Shown in pieces: positions 4,763 through 5,115 of a stretch of DNA of 5,115 bases. The DNA comes from Gammaproteobacteria bacterium. GTDB taxonomy: Bacteria > Pseudomonadota > Gammaproteobacteria > Granulosicoccales > Granulosicoccaceae. The position numbers and the translations under genes were made by a program. Location of the stretch: NCBI GenBank assembly GCA_019634245.1, contig JAHQVR010000017.1, forward strand, positions 1 through 5,115, given 5' to 3'. A model generated the notes under the pieces. It was not told the DNA's origin. It was given only the letters and a program-made list of their open reading frames with translations, and ran no database searches. The number at the start of each line of letters is the position of its first letter. Positions within the stretch are counted from its first letter, which is position 1.

Positions 4763-5115
4763 GTGTTTGGACTATTTTCCGCGAAGAAACCATTCAATGC
4801 TCAGGTCAACGCAACAGCCACCAGGCTCGAAGTTCCAGCGGGTGATAACCTGCTCAATGCTGCGCTGAATTCGGGTTTGGCGTGGCCGCACAATTGCCGT
4901 GTTGGAAGCTGTGGTACCTGTCGTTGCAAACTTATTGACGGTGAAATAAAAGCACTGAACGATTTTGGGTATGTGCTTGATGCAGATGAACTCGATCAGG
5001 GGATGATACTCGCCTGTCAGACACGGCTTCGAACCGATATCTCAGTCGAAGTTACGCTGGAAAATCAGACAGCATCTTTTGTCCCAGCGCAAGAGTCGGC
5101 AGGTGTTATCAGTAG
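4763..5115 (+). CDS. xylA-like: XylA-type ferredoxin-reductase electron-transfer subunit, 3' end outside window
   Basis: The N-terminal 117 residues of the electron-transfer partner of the hydroxylase. After a short lead (VFGLFSAKKPF) comes a plant-type 2Fe-2S ferredoxin domain: LEVPAGDNLLNAALNSGLAW, then the iron-sulfur ligands Cys45, Cys50 and Cys53 in CRVGSCGTC and Cys85 in LACQ. This is the CX4CX2CX31C spacing of XylA-like proteins; Cys55 is an extra, non-ligand cysteine. The tail FVPAQESAGVIS aligns with the linker that leads into the flavin domain of TOL XylA (VPIETSALIS). The FAD- and NAD(P)H-binding domains should follow beyond the window; full XylA is about 350 residues. The start is GTG at 4763, the only usual start codon after the in-frame stop at 4748-4750, with GAGGTGG at 4753-4759, unusually close. 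A stand-alone ferredoxin is possible but less likely because of that linker and the frame still open at the edge. Confidence 0.92.
   Translation, partial: MFGLFSAKKPFNAQVNATATRLEVPAGDNLLNAALNSGLAWPHNCRVGSCGTCRCKLIDGEIKALNDFGYVLDADELDQGMILACQTRLRTDISVEVTLENQTASFVPAQESAGVIS

Noticed and set aside
1..5115. tRNA, rRNA, CRISPR array, insertion sequence or attachment site
   Set aside because: No cloverleaf, repeat-spacer array, transposase frame or terminal inverted repeats were seen anywhere in the window.

Overview
The window looks like part of a proteobacterial chromosome, most likely from a gammaproteobacterium that uses hydrocarbons. That placement is an inference from the gene families and from protein sequences resembling XylM, XylA and FixLJ/TodST-type regulators; no taxonomic marker is present. 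Everything supported as coding is on the + strand. Both ends cut through genes.

Layout. Positions 2-1066 hold the 3' part of a PAS-domain sensor histidine kinase. It is followed after 28 bases by its likely partner, a FixJ/TodT-type response regulator with a receiver domain and a LuxR-type helix-turn-helix (1095-1718). A 193-base gap (1719-1911) looks like the control region for the genes downstream. It holds two 18-bp direct repeats exactly 33 bp apart, a good sigma-70-like promoter just after them, and an 8-bp tandem duplication next to the ribosome binding site. Next come a small Nif11-domain-like protein (1912-2199), the wreck of a MetX-like alpha/beta hydrolase gene (2222-2519), and an unrecognised 100-residue protein with a CxC motif (2564-2866). 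These are followed by a full-length XylM/AlkB-type membrane di-iron hydroxylase (2932-4203), a group 1 truncated hemoglobin (4288-4659), and the start of a XylA-type ferredoxin-reductase electron-transfer protein (from 4763, running off the end).

How the parts fit. The XylM-like protein would hydroxylate a methyl or terminal carbon of a hydrocarbon in the inner membrane. The XylA-like protein would pass it electrons from NAD(P)H through its 2Fe-2S domain. The two-component system is well placed to switch the operon on when substrate, or a redox or gas signal, is sensed; the substrate itself cannot be read from this sequence. The unusual points are the globin gene lying between the two enzyme subunits, the Nif11-like protein and the small CxC protein ahead of the hydroxylase, and RNA hairpins in both gaps that flank the globin. 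These hairpins may set different expression levels for hydroxylase, globin and reductase.

The hydrolase remnant is informative. Removing a 16-bp imperfect duplication restores its family motif in frame, but the catalytic middle is still missing, so the gene has at least two lesions inside an otherwise intact cluster.
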